This document shows positions 53,401-63,858 of a DNA stretch of 64,000 nucleotides, piece by piece. Numbering within the stretch: position 1 is the stretch's first letter; every line of letters starts with the position of its first letter. The notes below the pieces were generated by a model. The model had not been told where the DNA came from. It saw only the letters and a list, made by a program, of their open reading frames with translations, and made no database searches. The DNA comes from Martinezella calliandrae. Lineage in GTDB: Bacteria > Pseudomonadota > Alphaproteobacteria > Rhizobiales > Rhizobiaceae. The position numbers were made by a program, and so were the translations under genes. Where the stretch lies: the NCBI RefSeq assembly GCF_030272695.1, contig NZ_JARFYN010000001.1, positions 186,001 through 250,000 on the forward strand, given 5' to 3'.

Positions 53401-53625
53401 CTCGACGCCGTTGACCTCCTGCTCGATCGGTGTCGCCACCGTATCGGCGATCGTCTGCGAATCCGCGCCGGGATAGGATGTTCGCACCACGATGGTCGGC
53501 GGCGCGACCTCCGGATATTGCGCAACAGGAAGCTGGAAATAGGCGATGCCGCCGACAATCAGCAGCACAATGGAAAGGACCGACGCAAAAATCGGTCGGT
53601 CGACGAAGAAATGGGAAAATCTCAT
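50431..53625 (-). CDS. RND multidrug efflux permease (MexF/AcrB type)
   Basis: A 1064-residue inner-membrane pump of the HAE-1 family. It begins with the typical FFVDRPIFASVLSIVLL helix and QLPVAQYPEVAPPTIVV; the proton-relay region in the fourth helix is GLVLAIGIVVDDAIVVVENV, containing two adjacent Asp; the C-terminal half repeats the fold with IGLIVLIGLAAKNAILIVEF. Sequence resembles MexF more than AcrB. Full length. It overlaps the adaptor gene by ATGA. No outer-membrane factor gene is adjacent, so a TolC-like channel from elsewhere must be used. Substrates unknown. Confidence 0.95.
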   Translation of the reverse strand: MRFSHFFVDRPIFASVLSIVLLIVGGIAYFQLPVAQYPEVAPPTIVVRTSYPGADSQTIADTVATPIEQEVNGVEDMLYMSSYSSADGSMSLTITFKLGTDLDKAQVLVQNRVAIAEPRLPDDVRRIGITTVKSSPDLMMVVHLLSPSNRYDQLYISNYARTRIRDLLVRLDGVGDVQLFGERQYSLRIWLDPEKLSAYGMTAGDIVQALRDQNVQVSGGAIGGPPISGTNAFQYTVTTQGRFSDPRQFRYVIVKATDSGRLVQLQDVARIELGAQDYVTNSYLNGAPAVALGIFARPGTNALDAAAAIQKTMKELSQDFPQGLEYRIVYNPTDFISESINEVYKTIFEAAILVAIVVLVFLQSWRTAIIPIVAIPVSLIGTFAFLLALGFSLNMLTLFGLVLAIGIVVDDAIVVVENVERNLALGMTPREAAHVTMNEVGTAVLAISLVLIAVFLPTAFIPGITGQFYRQFAVTISVATAISCLNSLTLSPALASIVLRPHDHRKSNSIFSRFGRALGNGFNQGFDRMSRGYSWIIRHLVTTWVARGCALLVFIGLLGATLYMGKIVPQGFIPTMDQGYAIVVVQLPDGASLARTNAVIQKATDIIRKTPGVENAVAFAGFNGATFTNASNSGVIFTPFKPFEERLKSGDSASKIIGQLYGSLQGIQEAFIIAIPPPSIRGVGNSGGFKMQIMDRENPDMRRILPLAYQLMGVAAQNKGVSGVFTTFSANSPQYFLAIDRDKARALNVPIPNIFETLSINLGTSYVNDFNAFGRVYQVRAQADQQFRMDRDDILALKVRSATGALVPLGTLVDIRDTTGPTLVQRYNMYVSVPLQGNPGQGVSTGTALDTMEGLAKNLLPPGTTFEWTELAYQERNTGNTAVYIFALSVIFVFLALSAQYESWILPLAIILIVPLAVLAALIGVHLRGMDNNILTQIGLIVLIGLAAKNAILIVEFARQAQLEGKSAVEAAIEASHLRLRPILMTAFAFIFGVVPLMIATGPGAEMRQSLGTAVFSGMLGVTLFGLFLTPVFYVVLRRRRRQPEAVKDASVEPLRTATKTDMH

Positions 53626-54806
53626 TGGTCCGACCCCAGAACCGCTGCCTGGGAGGGCGCCTCTTCGTTCGACGCCTCCTGCGGAAGCTGGATCAATTGC
53701 GGAGCAACCTTTACGCCCGGCCGGATGCGCATCAGCCCATTGACGACGATGGTCTCGTCACCGGTCATGCCGCTGCGGATCACGCGATAGCCGTAAAGCT
53801 TCGGCCCGAGCCGCACGGACTTCGGTGTAATGCCACCATCGGCACCGACGACGTAGACGACACGCTGATCCTGATCGGCGGCGATGGCTTCATCGGGAAC
53901 AAGGATTGCCTTGTAGCTGTTGGAACCCGCGACATGGATGCGCCCGAACAGGCCGGGCTGCAGGACGAAATTGGGATTGGGGAAACGTGCGCGCACGCGG
54001 ATCGTACCGCTCTGGTTGTCTACGCGGTTTTCTGCGAAATCGAGCTTGCCCTTGAACGGCTGCTGGTGCGGATCGGCGATCGTTACCGTGACGTCGAGGC
54101 CACCGCCACCCTGCTGCAAGGCACTGCCGTTCTTGCGCGCCTCATCGGCATAGGAAAGCAGCCGGCGCTCGTCGACGTCGAAATAGAAATCGATCGGATC
54201 GAGCGCGACGATTGACGTCAACACGGTCTGATCCGCTTGGACGAGGTTGCCAACCGAAATCAGGCGCCGGTCGATACGGCCGCTGAGCGGCGCGGTGATC
54301 TTGGTATATTCCATGTCGAGCGAAGCGCGATCGACAGCCGCCTGCGCTCCGCGGACATTTGCCTGCGCGGAGATCAGATCGCGGCGGCGATCGTCGAGAT
54401 TGGATGCCGACAGGCTGCCGGTACCGGCCAATGCCTGTGTCCGCTGAAATTGCGCATCGGCGTTCGTGAGCGTTGATTTCGCGACTTCCAGGGAAGCTGT
54501 GGCTTCATTCAGCGCGTTGACGTAGGGCCGCTGGTCGATGATGAAGAGCAGGTCTCCCTGCTTGACCATGGTGCCGTCCTGAAAATGCACTTCCTGAAGA
54601 TAGCCGCCGATACGCGAGCGTACAGAGACCTCGTCGACAGCCTCGAACCGCCCGATGAATTCATCGCTATCGATCACGTCCCGGATGATGGGCTTGGCCA
54701 CCGTCACCGGTGCGGCGGGCGGTGCATTCTGCGCCAGCGACTGGGACCCCGTAAGAACAGCAATTGCACAGCTGAATAAAGCGACACGCGCCAGCGTCAT
54801 CGGCAT
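53622..54806 (-). CDS. RND efflux periplasmic adaptor (membrane fusion protein)
   Basis: A 394-residue adaptor. A signal peptide (LARVALFSCAIAVLTGSQSLA) is followed by the lipoyl and hairpin domains: VRSRIGGYLQEVHFQDGTMV, KQGDLLFIIDQRPY, the coiled-coil part KSTLTNADAQFQRTQAL, then YTKITAPLSGRIDRRLISVG. No lipobox Cys is seen, unlike AcrA. ATG at 54806 follows AGGGGG; a frame ten codons longer exists. First gene of the two-gene pump operon. Confidence 0.93.
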   Translation of the reverse strand: MPMTLARVALFSCAIAVLTGSQSLAQNAPPAAPVTVAKPIIRDVIDSDEFIGRFEAVDEVSVRSRIGGYLQEVHFQDGTMVKQGDLLFIIDQRPYVNALNEATASLEVAKSTLTNADAQFQRTQALAGTGSLSASNLDDRRRDLISAQANVRGAQAAVDRASLDMEYTKITAPLSGRIDRRLISVGNLVQADQTVLTSIVALDPIDFYFDVDERRLLSYADEARKNGSALQQGGGGLDVTVTIADPHQQPFKGKLDFAENRVDNQSGTIRVRARFPNPNFVLQPGLFGRIHVAGSNSYKAILVPDEAIAADQDQRVVYVVGADGGITPKSVRLGPKLYGYRVIRSGMTGDETIVVNGLMRIRPGVKVAPQLIQLPQEASNEEAPSQAAVLGSDQ

Positions 54807-55127
54807 GAAGGACCCCCTGACCAATAAATTACCCACGGCAAAAACTGCCGAGTCAAGCGTTCATGATGTCTGCCTGCAGCCTTCTGCGAAGGACCTGCCT
54901 CCGCCGATCGCGGAATCCCGTCAGGTCTCTTCGGACTTCCCAATGCGTCGCAGATCATCGATGATCCGCATGCTCTCCGGCTCAAAGGCCGGCACTTTTA
55001 ACATATTGTATAAACAGTTTATCGATTTCGACAACAAAGAATTGCCACGGCGCATCAGCTACAACTATTTGTTTTCTTTATTATACCGATAGCGATGAAA
55101 GGTTGATGACACGGTGTTGACCGGACT
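54807..55127. promoter_or_regulatory. promoter region of the RND operon with palindromic operator
   Basis: The 321-base gap before the adaptor gene holds no plausible gene. At 55010-55022 it contains the perfect odd palindrome ATAAAC-A-GTTTAT inside a local AT-rich patch (54998-55090). The site is about 205 bases before the adaptor start and suits a TetR- or MarR-like repressor; no such gene is adjacent on this side. Confidence 0.4.
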
Positions 55128-56957
<1,830 letters not shown>

Positions 56958-56959
56958 GA

Positions 56960-57613
56960 TCAGACTCCACTAAGATCATAGGGGCGGGCAAGGACGATGG
57001 CCCTGCCGCTGCCGAGCGAAAGGCGCACGGGGCCTTCCGCAACATTGGAAATGGTGCGCGATGCGCCGAAGGGCAGGTGGAAATCGCGCAGGGGATAGCG
57101 GGCGTTGTGAATAAAAAGACCCGTTAGATCGCTGAAGCCGAGAATGGAAAACAGCGAACCGGCCGGCAAGGCCAGTTCCAAGTCGCCCGGCAGCAGCGGC
57201 ACGGCCTCTTCGTCGCCTGAGGTCAGCAGAACGTCAAAACCCTTTTCGGCGAGCTGAACGCCATAGAGCAGATGCTGGATCGCGTGATCCGAACGCTCTC
57301 CACCCATCGCTCCGGCAAGGATCAACCGCTTCGCGCCGCGGTCGATTGCTTCCGAAATGGCGATCTCGCCATCCGTCGCCGCCTTTGCCGACGGATAGGG
57401 CCGTTGAGGCACATGCGGGAATGCACCGAGCAGGTCCGCCGGTGTCGAGTCGAAGTCGCCGACCCAAAGCTCAGGCGTCGTATTGAGCGCAACGGCATGA
57501 CGCATGCCGCCATCAGCCGCGATGAAACGGCTACCGACCGTAGCGGCATGCAGCCGTTCCGTCAGGCGAAGCTCGCCGCCGAGGAGGATGGTGAAGGTCG
57601 TGGATTGGCTCAT
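56960..57613 (-). CDS. thiN: thiamine pyrophosphokinase
   Basis: A 217-residue kinase that converts thiamine directly to thiamine diphosphate using ATP. Catalytic-domain features are FIAADGGMRHAV, the metal-binding WVGDFDSTP, KAATDGEIAISEA and LAGAMGGERSDHAIQHLL; a small beta-sandwich thiamine-binding domain follows. Full length. It is upstream of the ABC-F gene. The thiBPQ thiamine importer is encoded 2.6 kb away, beyond a MarR/MFS pair; together they form a thiamine salvage route. Confidence 0.92.
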   Translation of the reverse strand: MSQSTTFTILLGGELRLTERLHAATVGSRFIAADGGMRHAVALNTTPELWVGDFDSTPADLLGAFPHVPQRPYPSAKAATDGEIAISEAIDRGAKRLILAGAMGGERSDHAIQHLLYGVQLAEKGFDVLLTSGDEEAVPLLPGDLELALPAGSLFSILGFSDLTGLFIHNARYPLRDFHLPFGASRTISNVAEGPVRLSLGSGRAIVLARPYDLSGV

Positions 57614-57678
57614 GTGCCAAGCCCATAGCGCAAAGACGTGTCTCTAGGGAAGAGCGCTCTTTGGCGCCCAGTCGGCAT

Positions 57679-58209
57679 TCAGCCGTCGGTGTCCTTGAGA
57701 CGCGTCTGAAAAGCATGTTCATAGCCGCCGATAAAACGGTCGAACAAACGCGAAAAAGCCTCGATATCTTCGGCCGGCCAATCAGCGACGATGCCCTCGA
57801 TCAGGGCGAACTTCTGCGCCTGGATCTCGGCGAGCAACCTTTGGCCGAGCGCGGTCAGCACGACGACGATGCGACGCGCATCTGCCTGCGACGCCTTGCG
57901 GCGCAGCACGCCGCGAGCGACCATTTCGGCGACGATACGGCTTGCTCGAGACGGATCGATGCGCAGGATCTCCGCAATCGTCCCGACGGTGACTTCGCCG
58001 GACCCTTCCGCGCGTTTGACGGCATCGATGACATCGAGATGCGAAAGCTCAAGGCCCGGCGCGACATTCAGGATGGCAAGCCGGCCGATCATGCGGCGGC
58101 CCGTCATCACGCGCATGCGCGTCATCACCTGCCCAATACGCAACAGGTTTTCGTCTTCGGGCAAGGGCGAGGCTTCAACTTCTCGTGTCGTTGTTGCTGT
58201 TGTCATCAT
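57679..58209 (-). CDS. MarR family transcriptional regulator
   Basis: A 176-residue MarR-type regulator. The winged helix contains GTIAEILRIDPSRASRIVAEM and RRKASQADARRIVVVLTALGQRLL, preceded by the dimer helices. The N terminus has an unusual Thr-rich MMTTATTTREV. It is divergent from an MFS exporter gene, with a perfect inverted repeat over the promoter between them, the common layout for a MarR repressor of a drug pump. Ligand unknown. Confidence 0.92.
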   Translation of the reverse strand: MMTTATTTREVEASPLPEDENLLRIGQVMTRMRVMTGRRMIGRLAILNVAPGLELSHLDVIDAVKRAEGSGEVTVGTIAEILRIDPSRASRIVAEMVARGVLRRKASQADARRIVVVLTALGQRLLAEIQAQKFALIEGIVADWPAEDIEAFSRLFDRFIGGYEHAFQTRLKDTDG

Positions 58210-58265
58210 TTCAACATATCAGAGACCGACAGGAATTAAAATATGCAAACAGCATTCACTTGCCA

Positions 58266-58296
58266 TTGACAATTATGTGCTGATAGCACATATGCT
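58266..58296 (+). promoter_or_regulatory. MFS promoter with overlapping MarR operator
   Basis: TTGACA (58266-58271) is a consensus -35. The perfect inverted repeat ATGTGCT-GAT-AGCACAT (58275-58291) fills the spacer and a weak -10 (TATGCT, 58291-58296, spacer 19) adjoins it. A repressor bound here would block RNA polymerase. Confidence 0.6.
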
Positions 58297-58419
58297 GTTT
58301 CGGGACATCCGCTTTCGATTATTTGGACGAAAACGCCTGTTCTACATTGAGGAACCGGGGCGTTCCCATGCGTTCAGTCGAGCGCGTAGCGTTCCGGGCA
58401 AGCTCGGATTTCTCGTTCC

Positions 58420-59955
58420 ATGGATATGCAAACCGCGCCCGCGCCACTCGTGGCGGACCACCGCCGCCGACTTATTCTCTTCTTTTTCCTGATGACCGCC
58501 ATGTTCATGGCAACACTTGACAACCAGATCGTGTCGACGGCGTTGCCAACCATCGTCGGAGAATTCGGGCACCTGGAACGTTTCGGCTGGATCGGCTCGG
58601 CCTATCTGCTCGCTCTTTCCGCTTCCATGCCGGTCTACGGCAAGCTCGGCGACCTCTTCGGCCGCAAATATGTGATGATGGCTGCAATCGCCATCTTCAC
58701 CTTTGGCTCGGCCGTTTGCGGCCTTGCGATATCGATGAACACGCTGATCGCCGCCCGCGTCCTGCAGGGCCTTGGCGGCGGCGGCATCCTAGTGTCAATC
58801 TTCGCGGTCAACGCCGATCTCTTCGAGCCTCGGGAACGCGCCCGTTACCAGAGCTATTCCAGCCTGGTGCTTATGGCCTCTGGCGCCATCGGCCCCGTTC
58901 TCGGCGGCACGATGAGCGACATCTTCGGCTGGCGCTCGATCTTCCTCGTCAACGTACCGATCGGCTTCGTCGTCCTCGCTGGCCTCGCCTTTATGTTACC
59001 TTACCGCAAGCCGTTCCGCCGGCCGAAGATCGACTATGCGGGCGCGATCCTGCTTGCGCTGACGACCACCAGCATCGTGCTCGCCGCCGACGGCACCGAG
59101 CTCTTCGGTTCGCTGCTCGCGCCGCAATGCCTGGGGATCATCGCTTTTGGCGTCTTGTCCGCGCTTGCCTGGGTCTTCGTCGAACGCCGCGCGTCGGAAC
59201 CGATCGTGCCGCTGACATTGTTCGGCAACCCGACCTTCGGGCTGCTCCTGATCATTTCGGTCACCAGCGGCGCGGTTGCCATCGGCATGGTCAACTATTT
59301 CGCGCTCTTCCTGCAGACAACGACCGGCCTTTCGCCGTCAATGGCCGGCCTGCTGTTCATCCTGTTGACCGGCGGCATCGTCTGCGGTTCGCTCTCCGCC
59401 GGCCGGCTGATTTCGATGAGGGGCCGCTACAAGCCCTTCGCCATCGCCAGCGCCGCCTGCAGCACCATTGCTTTCGTCACACTGGCGCAGGTTCATGCCG
59501 GCACGCCGATCGTGTTCATCGGCGCCTTGATGCTGCTGCACGGCATTGGCATCGGTCTGGCGCAGCAGGTCCCGGTCATCGGCGTGCAGAATGCCGCCGC
59601 CAGCCGTGACGTTGGTGCAGCGACCGGCGCCGTGACGCTCTCGCGCATGGGCGGCGCCTCTATCGCCATCTCCATCTATGGCGCCATCATCGCCGCCAAA
59701 CTCAGCGATGTCGGCGTCTCCATTCCCGGTGTTACCAATATCAAGGAACTGACGCCGAAGATGATGGCTGCCTTGCCGGAGGCCACGCGCGAAGGCGTTG
59801 CCAATGCCTATGCGAGCGCCTTCAGCCCGCTGTTCATGACAGCCGCCGCCTTCTGCTTCATCGGCCTGCTGACCTCAATAACGCTGAGGAATGTGCAACT
59901 ACCCAATGCCACCAAGAAACTCGACAGCTCAACCACTGCCCACGCGGCGGAGTAG
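58420..59955 (+). CDS. MFS drug exporter, DHA2 (EmrB/QacA) family
   Basis: A 511-residue transporter with 14 predicted membrane segments. Family motifs are FMATLDNQIVSTALPTIVGE (motif D1-like) in the first helix, the GKLGDLFGRKYVMM loop (motif A) and the SLVLMASGAIGPVLGGTMSD region (motif C). It would expel toxic compounds by proton antiport. It is divergent from its probable repressor MarR. A GGGGGA/TCCCCC hairpin follows the gene. Substrates unknown. Confidence 0.94.
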   Translation: MDMQTAPAPLVADHRRRLILFFFLMTAMFMATLDNQIVSTALPTIVGEFGHLERFGWIGSAYLLALSASMPVYGKLGDLFGRKYVMMAAIAIFTFGSAVCGLAISMNTLIAARVLQGLGGGGILVSIFAVNADLFEPRERARYQSYSSLVLMASGAIGPVLGGTMSDIFGWRSIFLVNVPIGFVVLAGLAFMLPYRKPFRRPKIDYAGAILLALTTTSIVLAADGTELFGSLLAPQCLGIIAFGVLSALAWVFVERRASEPIVPLTLFGNPTFGLLLIISVTSGAVAIGMVNYFALFLQTTTGLSPSMAGLLFILLTGGIVCGSLSAGRLISMRGRYKPFAIASAACSTIAFVTLAQVHAGTPIVFIGALMLLHGIGIGLAQQVPVIGVQNAAASRDVGAATGAVTLSRMGGASIAISIYGAIIAAKLSDVGVSIPGVTNIKELTPKMMAALPEATREGVANAYASAFSPLFMTAAAFCFIGLLTSITLRNVQLPNATKKLDSSTTAHAAE

Positions 59956-59976
59956 GAGACGAAGCCTGCAATCGAC

Positions 59977-59992
59977 GGGGGAATCATCCCCC
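59977..59992 (+). terminator. terminator-like hairpin after the MFS gene
   Basis: GGGGGA (59977-59982), loop ATCA, TCCCCC (59987-59992), then TTGTC. It separates the MFS gene from the TPP riboswitch. The T run is short. Confidence 0.5.
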
Positions 59993-60032
59993 TTGTCATC
60001 CCTCCGTCACAGGACTAAATCTGCCAACGCTC

Positions 60033-60127
60033 TAACGGGGTGCCTTGTGTCTTTCCAGGACATCTGGCTGAGAGGCTTTCACCGGCCAACCCGCGGAACC
60101 TGATCCGGCTAACACCGGCGGAGGGAT
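60033..60127 (+). ncRNA. TPP riboswitch (THI element)
   Basis: Conserved THI-box pieces are present in order: ACGGGGTGCC, GGCTGAGAGG, then ACCCGCGGAACCTGATCCGG, TAACACCGGCGGAGGGA. These form the helices and the pyrimidine- and pyrophosphate-sensing loops that bind thiamine diphosphate. It precedes thiB by 66 bases, so TPP represses the importer. Confidence 0.95.
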
Positions 60128-60193
60128 TAGACGCGTGACGAAATCATGGCGCCCTTTTCCCGTTCGAGACCAAACCAACGAGGAGGCGCAGTC

Positions 60194-61219
60194 ATGCCCA
60201 ACCGATCGCTGCTATCACTGCTTACCGGCCTGGCTCTGGCCGGCACAACGCTTTTTGTCGCCCAGGGCGCCGGTGCCGCGGATAAGACGCTTACCATCTA
60301 CACCTATGAAAGCTTCACGGCTGACTGGGGTCCGGGCGCCAAGGTCAAGGCTAACTTCGAGAAGACCTGCGGCTGCACGGTCAACTACGTAAGCGTCACC
60401 GACGGCGTGGCTCTGCTCTCCCGCCTGAAGCTGGAGGGAGCCGGCACCAAAGCCGACGTCGTTCTCGGCCTCGACACCAATCTCGTCGACGAGGCCAAGG
60501 ACACCGGCCTGTTCGATGTCAGCGGCATCGACACGTCGGCACTCAAGGTTCCCGGCGATTTCAAGGACGGCGTCTTCGTTCCCTATGATTACGGCCATTT
60601 CGCCGTCGTTTACGACACGCAGGCGATCAAGAACCCTCCGAAGAGCATGAAGGATCTGGTCGACGGCGATCCTTCGCAAAAGATCGTCATCGAGGATCCG
60701 CGCACCTCGACGCCGGGCCTTGGCCTGCTGCTCTGGGTCAAGTCGGTCTATGGCGACAAGGCGGCGGAGGCCTGGACGAAGCTGAAGGGTCGCATCCTGA
60801 CGGTAACGCCCGGCTGGTCGGAAGCCTATGATCTCTTCACCAAGGGCGAGGCACCGATGGTGCTCTCCTATACGACGTCGCCGGCCTATCACATGATTGA
60901 GGACAAGACCGACCGCTACCAGGCCGCCGCCTTCTCCGAAGGCCACTACATCCAGATCGAAGTAGCTGGCCTGACCAGATCCTCGCCGAACAAGGACCTT
61001 GCCCGCGACTTTCTGAAGTTCATGGTCTCGCCCGGCTTCCAGGATACGATTCCGACCAACAACTGGATGATGCCTGTCTCGGCCACCTCCGAGCCTCTGC
61101 CGGATGCTTTCAGCAAGCTGGTCGTGCCGTCAAAGACCTTCCTGATGGCACCCGACGTGGTCGAGAAGAATCGCAAGGCCTGGATCGACGAATGGCTGGC
61201 AGCCACGAGCACGAACTGA
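60194..61219 (+). CDS. thiB: thiamine-binding periplasmic protein ThiB
   Basis: A 341-residue binding protein of the thiamine importer. A Sec signal peptide ([23 protein letters not shown]) precedes the mature [19 protein letters not shown]. Typical ThiB blocks are [30 protein letters not shown] and [17 protein letters not shown] (here [14 protein letters not shown]). AGGAGG seven bases before the ATG at 60194 decides the start. First gene behind the TPP riboswitch; followed by thiP and thiQ. Confidence 0.95.
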   Translation: MPNRSLLSLLTGLALAGTTLFVAQGAGAADKTLTIYTYESFTADWGPGAKVKANFEKTCGCTVNYVSVTDGVALLSRLKLEGAGTKADVVLGLDTNLVDEAKDTGLFDVSGIDTSALKVPGDFKDGVFVPYDYGHFAVVYDTQAIKNPPKSMKDLVDGDPSQKIVIEDPRTSTPGLGLLLWVKSVYGDKAAEAWTKLKGRILTVTPGWSEAYDLFTKGEAPMVLSYTTSPAYHMIEDKTDRYQAAAFSEGHYIQIEVAGLTRSSPNKDLARDFLKFMVSPGFQDTIPTNNWMMPVSATSEPLPDAFSKLVVPSKTFLMAPDVVEKNRKAWIDEWLAATSTN

Positions 61220-61226
61220 CATCGGT

Positions 61227-62870
61227 ATGATACTGACGGCATCCGAGAGAAGACGCGCCATTGCCGGCGGGGCGCTCGGTCTCGCCGGCATTGCGCTTTT
61301 CATCGCCCTTGCCATCGTAACCTTGCTGGCTGCCGGCATCAGATCCGCCGGCGGCAATACGCTCACCGATCCCTATCTTCAGCGCGTGCTGCGCTTCACG
61401 CTGCTACAGGCGACGCTGTCCACGCTTCTTTCCGTCGTCCTCGCAATTCCGGTCGCCCGCGCTCTCGCACGGCAGCCACGCTTTCCCGGCCGGCTCTGGC
61501 TGATCCGGTTGATGGCCGTCCCCATGGGCCTGCCGGTGCTGATCGGCGCGCTCGGTCTGCTCGGCATTTGGGGACGCCAGGGCATGCTCAATCAGGCGCT
61601 GACCGGGCTCGGCCTGTCGCAGCCGGTCAGCATCTATGGGCTGATAGGCATCCTCTTGGCGCATGTCTTCTTCAACCTGCCGCTGGCTGCCCGCCTGATG
61701 CTTGCCGGGCTGGAACGCGTGCCGGCGGAATATTGGCTGATGGCAGGTGGGCTCGGCATGCGGCCGACCTCCGTTTTCCGCTTCATCGAATGGCCAATGC
61801 TGCGCGGCCTCATCCCTGGCATATCGGGTCTCATCTTCATGCTCTGCGCCACCAGTTTCACACTAGTGCTGATCCTGGGAGGCGGCCCGGCCGCGACCAC
61901 GCTCGAGGTGGCGATCTATCAGGCGCTTCGCTTCGATTTCGACCCCGGCCGCGCCGTGGCACTGTCTCTTCTGCAAATCATCGTGACAGCCGCCATTCTC
62001 GGCGCAATGGCTTTGCTTCCGGCACCGGACGATCACGGGTTAACGGCAGGTCGTGCCGTGCGGCGGATCGATGGAGCACTGCTAGGCGCCAAATTGATCG
62101 ACTGCGCGCTGCTCCTGTTCACCGCCTTGTTCGTTGGCCTGCCGCTCGCCTCGGTGGTTGTCACCGGCTTCAAGGCTGATCTTCTGAGGCTTATTGGCCA
62201 AGCGACCTTTCTGCAGGCGACCTTGACCAGTCTTACGATCGCCCTCGGCGCCGGCATTCTGGCGATCTTGACCTCCTTCGCCATCATTCGCGCCCGCTCA
62301 GTTATATCGGCCGGACGCCGTAAAGCGCCGGGCCTGCGCGGCCTGGCCATCGCCCTGAGCGGCACCTCCTCGCTGGTGCTGCTGGTACCACCGATCGTAC
62401 TGGCGACCGGATGGTTCCTGGCGCTCAGGCTGTTTGTCGACCCAAGCCGCTTCGCGGCCCTTCTGATCGTCGTCATCAACGCGCTCATGGCGCTGCCCTT
62501 CGTCATCCGCGTCATCGAGCCGGCTTATGCCGTCCATCGCCGCCGTACCGAACGTCTGGCGGCAAGCCTTGGCCTTCAGGGATCGTCGCGACTGCAACTG
62601 ATCGACTGGCCCGGTCTGCGCAAGCCGTTCTTCACCGCTCTCTCTTTCGCCATGGCGCTGTCGCTCGGCGATCTCGGCGCCGTCGCCCTCTTTGGTTCCG
62701 ACAGCCTTATGACGCTGCCCTGGCTGGTCTACAGCAAGCTCGGCAGCTACCGCACCAATGACGCGGACGGGCTTGCATTCATCCTGGGGCTGGTATGTCT
62801 TCTCCTGACCATCGCCGGCACTGCCGGCCAAGGCGGGCATGAGAACGAAGGCAGGCGGAATGACCGATAA
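61227..62870 (+). CDS. thiP: thiamine ABC transporter permease ThiP
   Basis: A 547-residue double-length permease, as usual for ThiP: two fused permease halves with about 12 membrane segments. The first EAA-like loop is VPAEYWLMAGGLGMRPTSVF and the second RTERLAASLGLQGSSRLQL. It starts 7 bases after thiB and overlaps thiQ by 11 bases. It forms the whole membrane channel of the thiamine (and TPP) importer. Confidence 0.94.
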   Translation: MILTASERRRAIAGGALGLAGIALFIALAIVTLLAAGIRSAGGNTLTDPYLQRVLRFTLLQATLSTLLSVVLAIPVARALARQPRFPGRLWLIRLMAVPMGLPVLIGALGLLGIWGRQGMLNQALTGLGLSQPVSIYGLIGILLAHVFFNLPLAARLMLAGLERVPAEYWLMAGGLGMRPTSVFRFIEWPMLRGLIPGISGLIFMLCATSFTLVLILGGGPAATTLEVAIYQALRFDFDPGRAVALSLLQIIVTAAILGAMALLPAPDDHGLTAGRAVRRIDGALLGAKLIDCALLLFTALFVGLPLASVVVTGFKADLLRLIGQATFLQATLTSLTIALGAGILAILTSFAIIRARSVISAGRRKAPGLRGLAIALSGTSSLVLLVPPIVLATGWFLALRLFVDPSRFAALLIVVINALMALPFVIRVIEPAYAVHRRRTERLAASLGLQGSSRLQLIDWPGLRKPFFTALSFAMALSLGDLGAVALFGSDSLMTLPWLVYSKLGSYRTNDADGLAFILGLVCLLLTIAGTAGQGGHENEGRRNDR

Positions 62871-63588
62871 TCAGGGGATGGCGGATCGGGGCATCGCGAC
62901 GGCCGGAGTTGAACTGCAGCTCGGCACGCATCATTTTCGCTTTGATTGCGATCTGCCGCAGGGCAGGATCATCGCCATCACCGGCCCGTCCGGATCGGGA
63001 AAGTCCACCTTCCTCAATCTGCTCGCCGGCTTCGAGTCGCCGGATCATGGCCGCATCATGCTTGCCGGACGGGACGCGACCCGGCTGCCTCCCTCGCAGC
63101 GGCCAGTGTCTCTGGTTTTCCAGGATAACAATCTTTTTGCCCATCTCGATCTCTTCACCAATGTCGGATTAGGCATCAACCCGTCGCTGAAGCTTACAGC
63201 GGACGACCGGCAAAGGATTTCGGGTGCCCTGGCGCGAGTAGGGCTCGCGGGTTTCGACAGACGCAAACCAGGCACTCTTTCCGGCGGCGAGCGGCAACGC
63301 GCCGCTTTCGCCCGGGCGCTGGTGCGCGATAAGCCGATCCTGCTGCTCGACGAGCCCTTCGCAGCCCTTGATCCCGGCCTGCGCTCCGGCATGGCGGAGC
63401 TGCTGACGGCGCTTCACCGCGAGACCGGCAATACGGTGCTGATCGTCTCGCATGATCCGGCCGAAGTCCGGCGCCTTGCCGATCATGCCGTCTTTATCGA
63501 CGGCGGAACAATTCGGCTTTCAGCGCCGATCGAACACTTCCTGAAGCAGGACGGCATTCCGGCGCTGACCACATTTTTGCAACATTGA
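62860..63588 (+). CDS. thiQ: thiamine ABC transporter ATP-binding protein ThiQ
   Basis: A 242-residue ATPase. Walker A GPSGSGKST, Q-loop FQDNNLFAHLDL, signature LSGGERQRAAFAR, Walker B ILLLDEPFAALD and switch His in IVSHDPAEVRRLAD are all intact. AGGCGGA stands directly before the ATG at 62860; alternative starts at 62839 and 62878 remain possible. Powers the thiBP importer and ends the riboswitch-controlled operon. Confidence 0.94.
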   Translation: MTDNQGMADRGIATAGVELQLGTHHFRFDCDLPQGRIIAITGPSGSGKSTFLNLLAGFESPDHGRIMLAGRDATRLPPSQRPVSLVFQDNNLFAHLDLFTNVGLGINPSLKLTADDRQRISGALARVGLAGFDRRKPGTLSGGERQRAAFARALVRDKPILLLDEPFAALDPGLRSGMAELLTALHRETGNTVLIVSHDPAEVRRLADHAVFIDGGTIRLSAPIEHFLKQDGIPALTTFLQH

Positions 63589-63858
63589 GTGCGCCGCCGC
63601 ATTTTGGGCCGTTTTTGCCTTATTTTCGTCGCCGCGAGCGGCCGAAAATCCAAGGGAAATGCTTGCTAAAATACAACGCTGCTACAATTAAACGGAGTCT
63701 CGCTATGCAACTGCTGCCGAAATCGGCTACAGCAAGAGGCGGAGACCACCCGGGTGAACTGAGTTCCGATCGGGGTGGATGCAACCTTTGACGAAACGCG
63801 GCGATGATCGGCCTAGCCATGATCAACCGAGTTCGACGGCCGGCCGGCGTGGCAGCGA

